Source: Rhizaria sp. SCN 62-66 (lineage: Eukaryota > Rhizaria, unplaced). Taken from it: a DNA stretch of 31,006 nt. The stretch is taken from positions 1 through 31,006 of the forward strand of contig MEDY01000389.1 in the NCBI GenBank assembly GCA_001724265.1, in the 5' to 3' direction. Below the pieces are notes generated by a model. The model did not search any database and had not been told where the DNA came from. It saw only the letters and a list, made by a program, of their open reading frames with translations. Shown one piece after another: positions 13,801 to 22,210 of the stretch (positions are counted from its first letter, which is position 1; each line of letters opens with the position of its first letter). Made by a program: the position numbers and the translations under genes.

Positions 13801-14143
13801 AGGCGGCATGGAGGCGGGCGGAGGACGGGGACCCTGGAGTCGCTGATGATGAAGCGGGGAAGGGCGCGGACGCGGTGAGCGTCGACGGCGGGGGCGCGGT
13901 GAGCTCGGCCGCGAGCGCGGCAAGCCCGGCCGGGGTCAGCGGGACGGAGGGAGCTGCGACACCAGTCGCGGCGGGCGCACCAGGAGCAGAGGCGTTAGAG
14001 GTGAAGAATGCAGACTGAGAGGAGGAGGACGAGGGGGAGGCGATAGACAGAGCGACGCGGTTGGGGCGCGCCATCGAGAGGCGGTCAGGGCCGTAGACTA
14101 CGGGAGCCGGCGCGGTAGCCGCAGGCGGCGCGGAAGGGTCCAT
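5588..14143 (-). CDS. Giant low-complexity protein, unknown function
   Basis: One uninterrupted frame codes 2851 residues from ATG at 14141-14143 to TAA at 5588-5590. An in-frame TAG at 14177-14179 lies just upstream, and no ATG falls between it and 14143, so this start is well supported. Residues 1-590 are Ser/Ala/Gly/His-rich. A better-ordered, Leu/Trp-rich part spans about 590-1080 (bases 10915-12370) and contains segments such as FLRWCRALTPP, FVELLLTLIYRTM and LTYAELTQLWLYDPEPD. These could be degenerate EF-hand-like or helical repeats, but I cannot assign a family. A charged, probably helical stretch lies near 1450-1580. Elsewhere there are poly-Ala, poly-Gln, poly-Thr and several Asp/Glu runs (near bases 9370-9410, 9965-10000, 10180-10225). 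No membrane segment or signal peptide is evident. It is divergent from the membrane-protein gene at 14835. It could be a scaffold or cytoskeletal protein, but that is only a guess. Confidence 0.75.
10511..10570. repeat. 9-bp minisatellite coding poly-Ala
   Basis: The 9-base unit GGCGGCAGC is repeated exactly about 6.7 times. On the coding (minus) strand it reads as alanine codons within a longer Ala run of the giant protein. The unit is a multiple of three, so changes in copy number keep the frame. Confidence 0.9.
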
Positions 14144-14834
14144 GGGGTGGGGACGCACGCCACGAGCAGAGGTCAACTAGTCCGTTTCTGAGCTCTGTTC
14201 TGAAGGGAGCGAGAGTACTAGGAAGAAAGGCTTCTGGAAATATTTCAAAGTTAACACGGTAGAGTTAGTTAGCTTTGTTCATGAAACTAATGACAACACT
14301 AACTTTGACGATCGGACTAGTGTGACATAGACGGGTGAATTAAGGCTTTCAGGGCGGTCTCCGTTGGACCGTGTTCTCAAAAATGGCGGCAGCTGACGTG
14401 GTTTGTGTAGAAATCGGGAATAGTCATCGTAACACCTGTGAAGGTTGTACAGTGAATTCAGTTATTGTTCGCGTTTTTTGAAGACACTTTTAACCGAATT
14501 TTATTATAACTTTTGCTCAAAGTCTGAGAATCAGAGTGTATTTCCGCATGCACTTTTCTCAGCTTCACCGAGTGATTGCGTTGAACAACCGTCTCCTCCC
14601 AGGCCCCGAGCTCACCCCACATCGTCTTATTTTTGAAACTACACGTCTTGTACAGATTGTTATACATTTTAAAGTGGCTGTGATCTTTGCCGCAGTTCGT
14701 TTCACGCTTCCCTTCGCTCGCTGCGCGCTCTGAGGTACCCGCTCGTCGCACCTCCAACCGCCCGCGTCGCCTGCGTTCCTCTCGCTCGCCGCGTCCCCCC
14801 GCTTTCGCGCGCCGCCCTGACTTCCCTCACCGCG
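14144..14834. promoter_or_regulatory. Divergent intergenic region with two promoters
   Basis: About 690 bases separate the starts of the giant minus-strand gene and the four-helix membrane-protein gene. The centre is AT-rich. The last 130 bases before 14835 become GC- and pyrimidine-rich, as expected of a 5' UTR. Both promoters must lie here, but I see no recognisable core element and no RNA gene. Confidence 0.5.
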
Positions 14835-16196
14835 ATGCTGGGCTCGTTCTCCGTCCCTTCGGCGGCGGACGACGACAGCGACGGCTTCTCCATGTCCTCC
14901 ACGGCCGCCGCGGCCGCTGGCTTCGGCACCGGCGGCCACAGCGCCTCGGCGCCTCCGTCGTCGCTCTACGCGCGCTTCGGTCCTGAGTCCCGCCTGCGCG
15001 CGGTCGCCGCAGCCACGGGCCGCGTGCTGTCGCTGCTCTTGCTGCTTGCCGCGCTGGTGTTAACGATCCTCGCGCTCGCGCTCGCCGACTACGGCTCCGC
15101 GCGCGCGCTACGGCTGTATCACGTCCTGCTCACACTGCTCGCCGCCGCGCTGGCCGCCGCCGCGCTGCTGTCACGCGTGCGCACGCGCATGGGCGACGGA
15201 CTGCCCGTGCGGCTGCCCGCGGGCGTGGCGATTGCGCTGTTGGCCGCAGTGCAGGCCGTGGGGCTGTTCGCCGCAGTGTCGATCACGCACGCCGCCGCCG
15301 TCCCGCTGCCGCGCCCGCCCGCGACGCCGCCCGTGCCCGCCGACAAGCTCGCCTGGGTCGCCGCCGTCGCTGACCTGGTCGCCTTTACGCTGCTGCTCGT
15401 CACCAGCGCGCTCTCCTACGTGCGCGGGCGCGGCGGCGCGGCGGCGGGCCGTGACTCCCGCCACTACGCGCTGGCCGCCACACAGGACTTCGAGTCGTCG
15501 GACTCCTGGAGCCTCCACGGCGGAAGCGGGCTCCGCAACGCCAGCGCGCACGCGCACGGCTCTGCGACGGCGTCGGCCCAGCGAGTCGCCGCGGCCGCGA
15601 CCGGCGCCGCTGGCTCTGCCGGTCAGCTGAGTGCCCGCCGCGGCAGCAAACCCGCGCCCGCCGCCACCGGTGGCGCCGGCGCGTTCGCGAGTAGCGACTC
15701 CGCGCTCGGCTTCGGCGCGTTTGGCGCTGACTTCGATGTGGACGACGAGCTAGGGCTAGACGTGGACCCCACGACTGTGGCCTCGCCCCGCGCAGCCGCC
15801 GCCGCCGTCGCCGCCTCCGGCCGCGGCGCCGCCGTGCGGGGACACACCGCCGCGTCGGCCGCGGGGCCGGTCAGCCGCGGCGCAGGCGCGACGTTGAGCG
15901 CGGGCGTGAGCGCGAGCGCGGGCGCGGGCGGGTTGTTGGCAGCTGTGCGACAGTACGGCTTCCTGGGGGACGCTCGCGGCGCCGCGGGCAGCAAGCGCAC
16001 GGGCTTCCCGGGTGGGCTCTCGGCCACCGCTACGCTCGCCGCCGCCAACGCGGCCGCCGCCAAGACCGGCGCGGCCGCCAACAGCAACAACGGCAGCAGC
16101 AGCAACAGCAGCGGCGTGGGTAACGGGGGCGGTGGCAAGAGCGCGGCGAGCACTGCTGCTGGGGGCAGAGTCGCAGGCGTCGGCAAGAGTGGTTGA
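14835..16196 (+). CDS. Four-transmembrane protein of unknown family
   Basis: The frame codes 453 residues from ATG 14835 (context ACCGCGATG) to TGA 16194-16196. After a Ser/Ala-rich, acidic N-terminus, four hydrophobic helices are visible at about residues 64-85, 92-114, 129-153 and 172-196. Short basic or Pro-rich linkers separate them, including a Pro-rich loop at 158-168. Residues 197-453 form a long soluble tail rich in Ala, Gly and Ser with an acidic patch (FDVDDELGLDVD) and Asn/Ser repeats near the end. The layout resembles small tetraspanning families such as MARVEL proteins, but no diagnostic motif supports that. There is no cleavable signal peptide. It is followed in tandem by the TIMELESS gene after 711 bases. 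Function unknown. Confidence 0.7.
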   Translation: MLGSFSVPSAADDDSDGFSMSSTAAAAAGFGTGGHSASAPPSSLYARFGPESRLRAVAAATGRVLSLLLLLAALVLTILALALADYGSARALRLYHVLLTLLAAALAAAALLSRVRTRMGDGLPVRLPAGVAIALLAAVQAVGLFAAVSITHAAAVPLPRPPATPPVPADKLAWVAAVADLVAFTLLLVTSALSYVRGRGGAAAGRDSRHYALAATQDFESSDSWSLHGGSGLRNASAHAHGSATASAQRVAAAATGAAGSAGQLSARRGSKPAPAATGGAGAFASSDSALGFGAFGADFDVDDELGLDVDPTTVASPRAAAAAVAASGRGAAVRGHTAASAAGPVSRGAGATLSAGVSASAGAGGLLAAVRQYGFLGDARGAAGSKRTGFPGGLSATATLAAANAAAAKTGAAANSNNGSSSNSSGVGNGGGGKSAASTAAGGRVAGVGKSG

Positions 16197-16907
16197 GCTA
16201 CGTGTTCTCGTTGGTGTGGATGGATGTGGGCGACATCGTTGCGCCGCATCACAGGACTTGCAACGATACAACATTGGATTGCGATTGCTGAACGCGGAGA
16301 GGCCGTTGGTTGACTCGCAGCTGTGAGCGTGCGACGATACTTGATTGTACATTATTATTGCACTCGGGCCACGAGTACTCTTTCAGAAGCAAATACAAAG
16401 TCAACTATTTTTCTACAATCGGTGTTATATATCTCGAAAACGCTTGTTTTTGAGTGCTGGTGACGCTTTTATGACGAAACGTAATGCCTTGGACTGGTAG
16501 CGCAGAGCAATTGGTCCAAGTTCGCGCCCTTGGGCCACTTATACACAAACATAAATAACTATGTGATGAGTCCGTGTAATGAAAATGGATTGGAATGTGA
16601 AAATTTCAAACGTACTTTTCTTTCAATAACTTGTAATGATTTTTTAACTGCCTCTTGGTATCACGTAGTATATCTGTCTTCTTTCTTCGGCCCCACTCAC
16701 AGCGCAATCTTGCTTCAATCCCTCCTTCTCCGCCACTCCACAGCCCTGCTCTCGTATCCCCAACCAACTAGACTACTACAGGTCACCAATTTTTTTTATT
16801 GCGCATTGGTTGGTCGAACAACCCTGCGCCACTCCGCAGTCTCCCTATCAGACTGACTGCTGCCTGAACCGCACGCTTTCTCTTCTCGCTGGTCAGTCAC
16901 CGCCACG
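16197..16907 (+). promoter_or_regulatory. 3' UTR of membrane-protein gene and TIMELESS promoter
   Basis: AT-rich intergenic DNA between two genes in tandem. It contains a T-run at 16790-16799 followed by ATTGG (an inverted CCAAT) about 100 bases before the TIMELESS ATG, then a GC-richer stretch of likely 5' UTR. A 7-bp inverted repeat (16488-16494 with 16514-16520) lies in the middle. No gene or RNA is seen. Confidence 0.4.
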
Positions 16908-19900
16908 ATGCCGCCCCGCGCCCGCAAGCCCAACTCCACGGTCGTGGAGGACCTGGAGGAAGAGGACGCCGGCCACGTCTTTGAGATGGACGAGGCGGAG
17001 CTCCAGTCGCAGATTGAGGACCTGTTCGCGTTCGTCAACGGCATCGGCACCACGCCCACCGACTCAGCGGGCGCAGGCGTGTTCATGCTGGGTCCGAAGG
17101 GCATGAGCTGCCTCCGCGCCATCGACGCCGCGCTCGACGAAGACGACGCCAAGCGCCAGCCGCTGCACGCGCGCCTGGGCGTGTGGAGCTTCTCTGCGAA
17201 GCGCGCTGTGCCTGTGCTGCTCGCGTACCGCGACAAGCCCGACGTGATCTTCGCGCTGCTGCAGATCCTCATCCGCCTCACCGCGCCCCTCGCGCCCACG
17301 CTCGAGGCGGGCGCCGTGGAGCGCGTGCGCCACCAGCAGCAGACGAAGCTGGCGTTCGCGAACAAGGACCTCGTGATGATCCTGCTTTCGCTGCTCGAGG
17401 CGCCCGTGCTGTCGTGGCAGGAGAAGGGCTTTGCGGGCATGTCCGACGCCGACAAGGACATGCTCGACATCGTGCTGCTCTTCTTCCGCAACCTCCTCGT
17501 CGTCGTTGACCCCAGCGACGCCGTTGACGCCAGTGCGCGCCTGCACGACCGCTTCCTGCTCGCGCTCAGCCGCGGCGGCTTCTTCTCGCTGCTTCTGTGG
17601 CTCACGCAAATCTCAAACGCCAACGCTGCCGCGGCCGCCGAGGCCGCCGCGCGCTCCGGGCGCGCCTCCGCGGGGCCTATCGACCACTTTGCGCTGCTAC
17701 TGATGGAGATCACGTTCAACGTCTTCCGCAACGAGGCTCCCGAAGACTTTTTCGGTCCGCTCGCGGGCACTGGCCCGGTCGCCGCCGCCGCCATCACTGA
17801 CGGCTCGAGTCCCAGCAAGCCCAGCTCCAGCTCTGCCTCTGCCTCCGCCTCTGCCGCCGCGGCCCCGGGCACGAGCACGGCGTCGAGCGGCTTCGCGGGC
17901 GTGTCGCGCGCGGGCTCCTTCGCCGCCGCTGCGGCCGCCGTAGTCGCCAAGAACCCCGCCGCGGCGCGCGCACTGCCCGCGGGCGCGGGCGGGCGCGGCA
18001 TGCGCGTAACGCTTGTCGCGCCGGGTCCGGCCGGCGCGCGACGTGTGGCGTCGCTGAGCGACGTGATCCAGAACAAGGTGACGAACAAGGACGCGCAGCT
18101 GGCCGAGAAGATCGGCGGCAGGGACGTCAAGCTCGCACGCGGCCGCCGCTTCTACTACTCTGAGGCCGTGCGCGACGCGCTGCGCTCCTTCGCGCTCGCG
18201 CTGCTGCGCCCCGAGGCCGGCAACGCGGCCGCCGCGGCGGCGGAGGAGCGCGGCGGCGCGGGCGCGCTTGCCGCCGTCGCCGCCGCGTCGCTGGGCGCGG
18301 GACTGTCCTTCATCACGGGACAGCAGAACACGATGAACGCGTTCATGCTGCACTGCCACAAGCAGATCCAGCGCACGATGACTGAGGCGACAGTGGAGGA
18401 GCGCGCGCACTCGGCGCACACGGCCAAGGGCGTGCTGTTCCTGGCCGCGCTCTTCACCGGGCTCGCGCGCGAGCACTACGACGACCTGCGCGCGCAGCAC
18501 GACAGGAGTACCGAGCCCGCGCGCAAGGCCTGGGCCGCCAAGCGCCGCGCGGAGGAGGTCGCTGCGGCGCGTGCGCGCGGGACGAGCGAGAGCGACGTCA
18601 AGAAGATCGAGGCGCGCAAGGACTTCGGCCGGCCGGCGGACCTGCCGCCGTCGCCACGCTACTCGCTCGCGCCCGTCTCGGCGCTGTGCGAGAACGAGAT
18701 GTATGCGTTCGCGATGCGCATGGCGTACGACGCGTTCGACGCCAAGCCCGTAGTCTGGGGCGGCATTGAGAGTGCGATTGCGTTCGTGCACGAGTTGGTG
18801 CGCACGACCTACACCGCGCTCTCCGCGGGTGACGCCGAGACGCAGGCCGCGGCGGCTACGATGCGCGGGAACTTGCTGCACCTGAAGGAGCACCTGGACC
18901 TGATCATCAAGGCCGTCAAGTTCTTTGACGGCACCAAGACGGGGCTGGGCCACCGCGTGCACCTGATGGTGACCGTGCACTACCTGATCAAGATCATGGA
19001 GAGCATGGGCGACGAGGCCTTTGAGATCAAGGGCAAGGAGAAGGACTACAAAACCACCGTGCGCAAGACCAAGAAGCAGGTCAACGCCGATGCCGCAGGA
19101 ATCACGCTTGACGATGACGATGACGACAACGTTGAAGATGATGACAAGAACGACGACGACGACGATGATGGTGATGACTCTGATGAGGAGAAGTCATCTG
19201 ACTCCGCGTCTGCCCGCCGTGTCCGCGCCGAAGACGACGACGACGACGACGACGACAAAGACGACGAAGAGGAAGGCGTTGGTGGTGAACCCTTGACCGC
19301 GGGCTCCAAGAGCGCTGGCGCGCGTCGCCGCATGCTTGACGACGACGATGACGATGAAGATGACGACGACGGCAATGATCGCGCTAGTGCGAGCTTGAGT
19401 AGCGTCAGTGCGAGGGCTGACGCTGATGCTGATGCTGATGCTGGCGCTGATGAGAACAAGGCTGACGACGGTGGCAGCAGCAGTAAGTCCTCCTCTGCCG
19501 CTGCCTCTCCTGCCAATGCTGCTGGTGCTGACGAAGCTTTTGTCAATGTTGCCGACAACGCTGACAAGGACGAGGACGACGGCGAAAACAGCAAGGATAG
19601 CATTAACGACCTGAGCGCGATGGCGCGTGAGATCACCGAGCAGGCCGCCGCCAAGGCCGCGGCCAAGGTGCAGGCGCGCGCGGACAAAGAGGCCGCGGCG
19701 GCCGCCAAGAAGGCCGCCACGGCCGCGAAGCGCGCGGAGCTGGCCGGCACGGAGCTGGTGGTGGAGACGCGGCGCATGCGCAAGGGCGTGTCGTGGCACG
19801 CGGTGGACTTCATCCGCGAGCTCGCGCAGCCGCAGATCGTGCGGCAGTACGTCGAGGCCGCGGAGCAGTACCGCACCAACAGCGATCTGATGAACGAGGC

Positions 19901-21602
19901 CGTGTTCAAGCTGCTTTCGCGCGTCGCCTTCGACCTCAACCTGCCGGGCATGTTGTTCCACTTCACCGTCATGGTGCTCGCCGACGATGTGCTCAACGAG
20001 CCGCTCGCGCGCAAGCACCCGCCGCTGTACCGCGCGCACGACTTCTGCAAGCGCATCGCCACGGCCTTCATTACTGCCACCGCGCGCAACGAGCTGCTGT
20101 ACGTCGAGGCCACGTCGTGGTGCAGCGCACGCACCGCCGAGTACATCGCGGACCCGCTTGAGTGGGCCAAGAACCACATGGACCAGATCGATGACCTGTT
20201 CGGTGGCGAAGACGACGGGTCCGGCGCCGGCGGCGACGCCGCGGCTGCGGCCGAGGCCGAGATCGCGCGCAAGCACGGCGAGGAGGCCGCGGACGACTTC
20301 CGCGTCTGGCTCGCCGAGCGCAAGGAGAAGGAGCAAGCCGACAAAAGCAGTAGCAGCAGCAGCGGCGGCAGCAGCAGTGGAAGTGGTTACGGGCGCAGCA
20401 GTGGCGGTCGCGGCGGCTATGACGATGACGACGATGACGACAATGCCGATATCCGCGCACTCCTCGAAGCGCGCCGCGGCGCAAGCCGCTCCGCGCGCGC
20501 CAGCACCCGCGGCATGGCGAGTGCCATCAGCGGCGCGGGCAGTAGTAGCTCGAACCCGCATGCAAGCGCGCTGGCGTTCAGTCTGGGTCGCTCGCGCCGC
20601 AGCCTCGGCGACGACGACGACGACGCCGAGGACGTGGCCGACCTTAAGGACGCGATGAAGACCGCTGCGGCGGCCGCGGCGGCGCAAAAAGCGAAGCGCG
20701 AGGCCGACAAGGCCGCCAAGGAGGCCAAAGTGCGCGAGCGCGAGGAGAAGAAGGCCGCGCGCGAGGCCGCGAAGGAGCAGAAGAAGGCGGCGCGCAAGGG
20801 CAAGAAGGGCAAGAACAGCTACGACGGCGACAGCGAGAGCGAGAGCGCCGCGGACGACGACGGCGACAACAGCGACAACGACGATGAGGACGACGATGAC
20901 GGCGATGACGATGACGCTGCCGATGGGGCTGCTGCGAATGAAGGCGATGAGGCCAAGTCTGCTGACGCTGGTGACAAGAAAAGTGACGGCAACGATGACG
21001 ACGCTGCGGCTGATGCTTCTGATAAGAAGGCGAAGAAGAGCAAGGACAAGAAAGATAAAAAGGACAAGAAGAAGGACAAGAAGGACAAAAAGGCTTCCTC
21101 TTCTTCGTCTTCCGCCTCAGCGCACGCCGACGACAACGGCGACAGCAGAGACGACGCCAGAGACAGCGATGCCGACACGGGCGACAAGAGTGACGCGGCT
21201 GAGTCCGACGTTGACGACGGCGAGGGCGTGAGCGCGTTCGAGCTCGCCATCCTCTCCAAAGCCAAGGCCATCAAGGCTGGCGCCAAAGCCGACGCCGCGG
21301 CGGCCAAGGCCGACAAGGCCGCGGGCAAGCACGGCGGCGTCAAGTCCCCGACGCCCAAGGACGGCGCGGGCGGCCGCGACAAGCGCCGCCGCACTGTTTC
21401 TTACAGCGCCGACGACGACGATGCCAACGCTGCCGGTGGGGACGACGACGGCAAGGAGGGCAAGAGCAGCGCGCCGGCGCGGCGCCGTGTCAGCGCTCTC
21501 GACGACGGCGATGACGATGACGGCGACAACGATGCGAAGGAGGATAGCAAGCCCGTGGTTGTGACCAAGCGGCGCATCATTGCCGACGATGATGATGAGT
21601 AA
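16908..21602 (+). CDS. TIMELESS: TIMELESS/Tof1/Swi1 replication-fork protection protein
   Basis: Single-exon frame of 1564 residues (ATG context GCCACGATG; TAA 21600-21602). The N-terminal TIMELESS domain covers about 50-285, with SFSAKRAVPVLLAYRDKPDV and LVMILLSLLEAPVLSW and the helical pattern of the family. It continues after a Ser/Ala insert (290-370) through about 380-725, including NTMNAFMLHCHKQIQRTM and LKEHLDLIIKAVKFF. A second conserved helical block lies at 955-1085 (FIRELAQPQIVRQYVEAAEQ; LLSRVAFDLNLPGMLFHFTV), matching the middle region of animal TIMELESS. Long Asp/Glu tracts (about 730-920) separate the blocks, as in Tof1 and TIMELESS, and the last 450 residues are Asp/Ser- and Lys-rich. 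In characterised species this protein pairs with TIPIN/Csm3 in the nucleus, travels with the CMG helicase, and supports fork pausing and checkpoint signalling. Length is above the usual 1200 because of low-complexity inserts. The family call is strong. Confidence 0.93.
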   Translation: MPPRARKPNSTVVEDLEEEDAGHVFEMDEAELQSQIEDLFAFVNGIGTTPTDSAGAGVFMLGPKGMSCLRAIDAALDEDDAKRQPLHARLGVWSFSAKRAVPVLLAYRDKPDVIFALLQILIRLTAPLAPTLEAGAVERVRHQQQTKLAFANKDLVMILLSLLEAPVLSWQEKGFAGMSDADKDMLDIVLLFFRNLLVVVDPSDAVDASARLHDRFLLALSRGGFFSLLLWLTQISNANAAAAAEAAARSGRASAGPIDHFALLLMEITFNVFRNEAPEDFFGPLAGTGPVAAAAITDGSSPSKPSSSSASASASAAAAPGTSTASSGFAGVSRAGSFAAAAAAVVAKNPAAARALPAGAGGRGMRVTLVAPGPAGARRVASLSDVIQNKVTNKDAQLAEKIGGRDVKLARGRRFYYSEAVRDALRSFALALLRPEAGNAAAAAAEERGGAGALAAVAAASLGAGLSFITGQQNTMNAFMLHCHKQIQRTMTEATVEERAHSAHTAKGVLFLAALFTGLAREHYDDLRAQHDRSTEPARKAWAAKRRAEEVAAARARGTSESDVKKIEARKDFGRPADLPPSPRYSLAPVSALCENEMYAFAMRMAYDAFDAKPVVWGGIESAIAFVHELVRTTYTALSAGDAETQAAAATMRGNLLHLKEHLDLIIKAVKFFDGTKTGLGHRVHLMVTVHYLIKIMESMGDEAFEIKGKEKDYKTTVRKTKKQVNADAAGITLDDDDDDNVEDDDKNDDDDDDGDDSDEEKSSDSASARRVRAEDDDDDDDDKDDEEEGVGGEPLTAGSKSAGARRRMLDDDDDDEDDDDGNDRASASLSSVSARADADADADAGADENKADDGGSSSKSSSAAASPANAAGADEAFVNVADNADKDEDDGENSKDSINDLSAMAREITEQAAAKAAAKVQARADKEAAAAAKKAATAAKRAELAGTELVVETRRMRKGVSWHAVDFIRELAQPQIVRQYVEAAEQYRTNSDLMNEAVFKLLSRVAFDLNLPGMLFHFTVMVLADDVLNEPLARKHPPLYRAHDFCKRIATAFITATARNELLYVEATSWCSARTAEYIADPLEWAKNHMDQIDDLFGGEDDGSGAGGDAAAAAEAEIARKHGEEAADDFRVWLAERKEKEQADKSSSSSSGGSSSGSGYGRSSGGRGGYDDDDDDDNADIRALLEARRGASRSARASTRGMASAISGAGSSSSNPHASALAFSLGRSRRSLGDDDDDAEDVADLKDAMKTAAAAAAAQKAKREADKAAKEAKVREREEKKAAREAAKEQKKAARKGKKGKNSYDGDSESESAADDDGDNSDNDDEDDDDGDDDDAADGAAANEGDEAKSADAGDKKSDGNDDDAAADASDKKAKKSKDKKDKKDKKKDKKDKKASSSSSSASAHADDNGDSRDDARDSDADTGDKSDAAESDVDDGEGVSAFELAILSKAKAIKAGAKADAAAAKADKAAGKHGGVKSPTPKDGAGGRDKRRRTVSYSADDDDANAAGGDDDGKEGKSSAPARRRVSALDDGDDDDGDNDAKEDSKPVVVTKRRIIADDDDE

Positions 21603-22210
21603 GTCACGCGTCGGTTGAGTGATCTGTTGTCAGTTACTGTCACTCTTTGTGGTGCTGTCACAATTGCTCCTATTTTTACTTATTTACCCTAGTATGATGA
21701 CTTGAAAGTTTGTTTTGTGAGATGAAAAATGATGTAAGCTTATGTGTTAAATACATTATTATCTCGCAAGTGCAAGCGACAACTCCTCGTTACCGGCTAG
21801 TTTGAAGTGATTCTTTGTGTATTTTGTTTCACAGTGTGGTGTTTGTTAACAACAACAAGTACATTTAAGACGGTAATCTAATTTGTCCATGTTCAAATCG
21901 AAAAGCAGCATAGCTGTAGCAGCTACTACAAGGAATCAATAGTAACGCATACAGTGCTGAAGTGTTGGCTCAAAAACAGAGTGGCTAAGAAAGCTTGTTT
22001 TCAAGTCCAGGTCACGCCCTCGGTGTTCTGACCACGCAAATGCTCACAACTGTCACTGTACAATCGTACTACTTATGATGTCGTACTAAGTCACTGCCAT
22101 GAGAAAAGCACGTGCGTGAAAGAGAAACCAAGGCTATACAAGTCAAGGAGATATGCGCTCTCCGTCAAGCAACCACTGGACATCGGTCGGTGCGCGTTGT
22201 AATTGCTTAC
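21603..22210. other. Convergent intergenic region
   Basis: 608 AT-rich bases lie between the 3' ends of TIMELESS and the KH-PLD gene, so they should contain both 3' UTRs. I see no RNA gene, repeat or coding potential. Confidence 0.6.

Noticed and set aside
14144-14176. Start of the giant gene at TTG 14176
   Set aside because: Not an ATG. The first ATG after the upstream in-frame stop is at 14143.
16487-16525. Possible tRNA-like D-arm and 7-bp stem
   Set aside because: Only a D-arm-like string is present; no anticodon or T-arm can be folded around it.
19194-20687. Minus-strand 497-codon frame opposite TIMELESS
   Set aside because: Val/Ile runs mirror the GAC/GAT repeats of TIMELESS, and the true frame has clear family homology.
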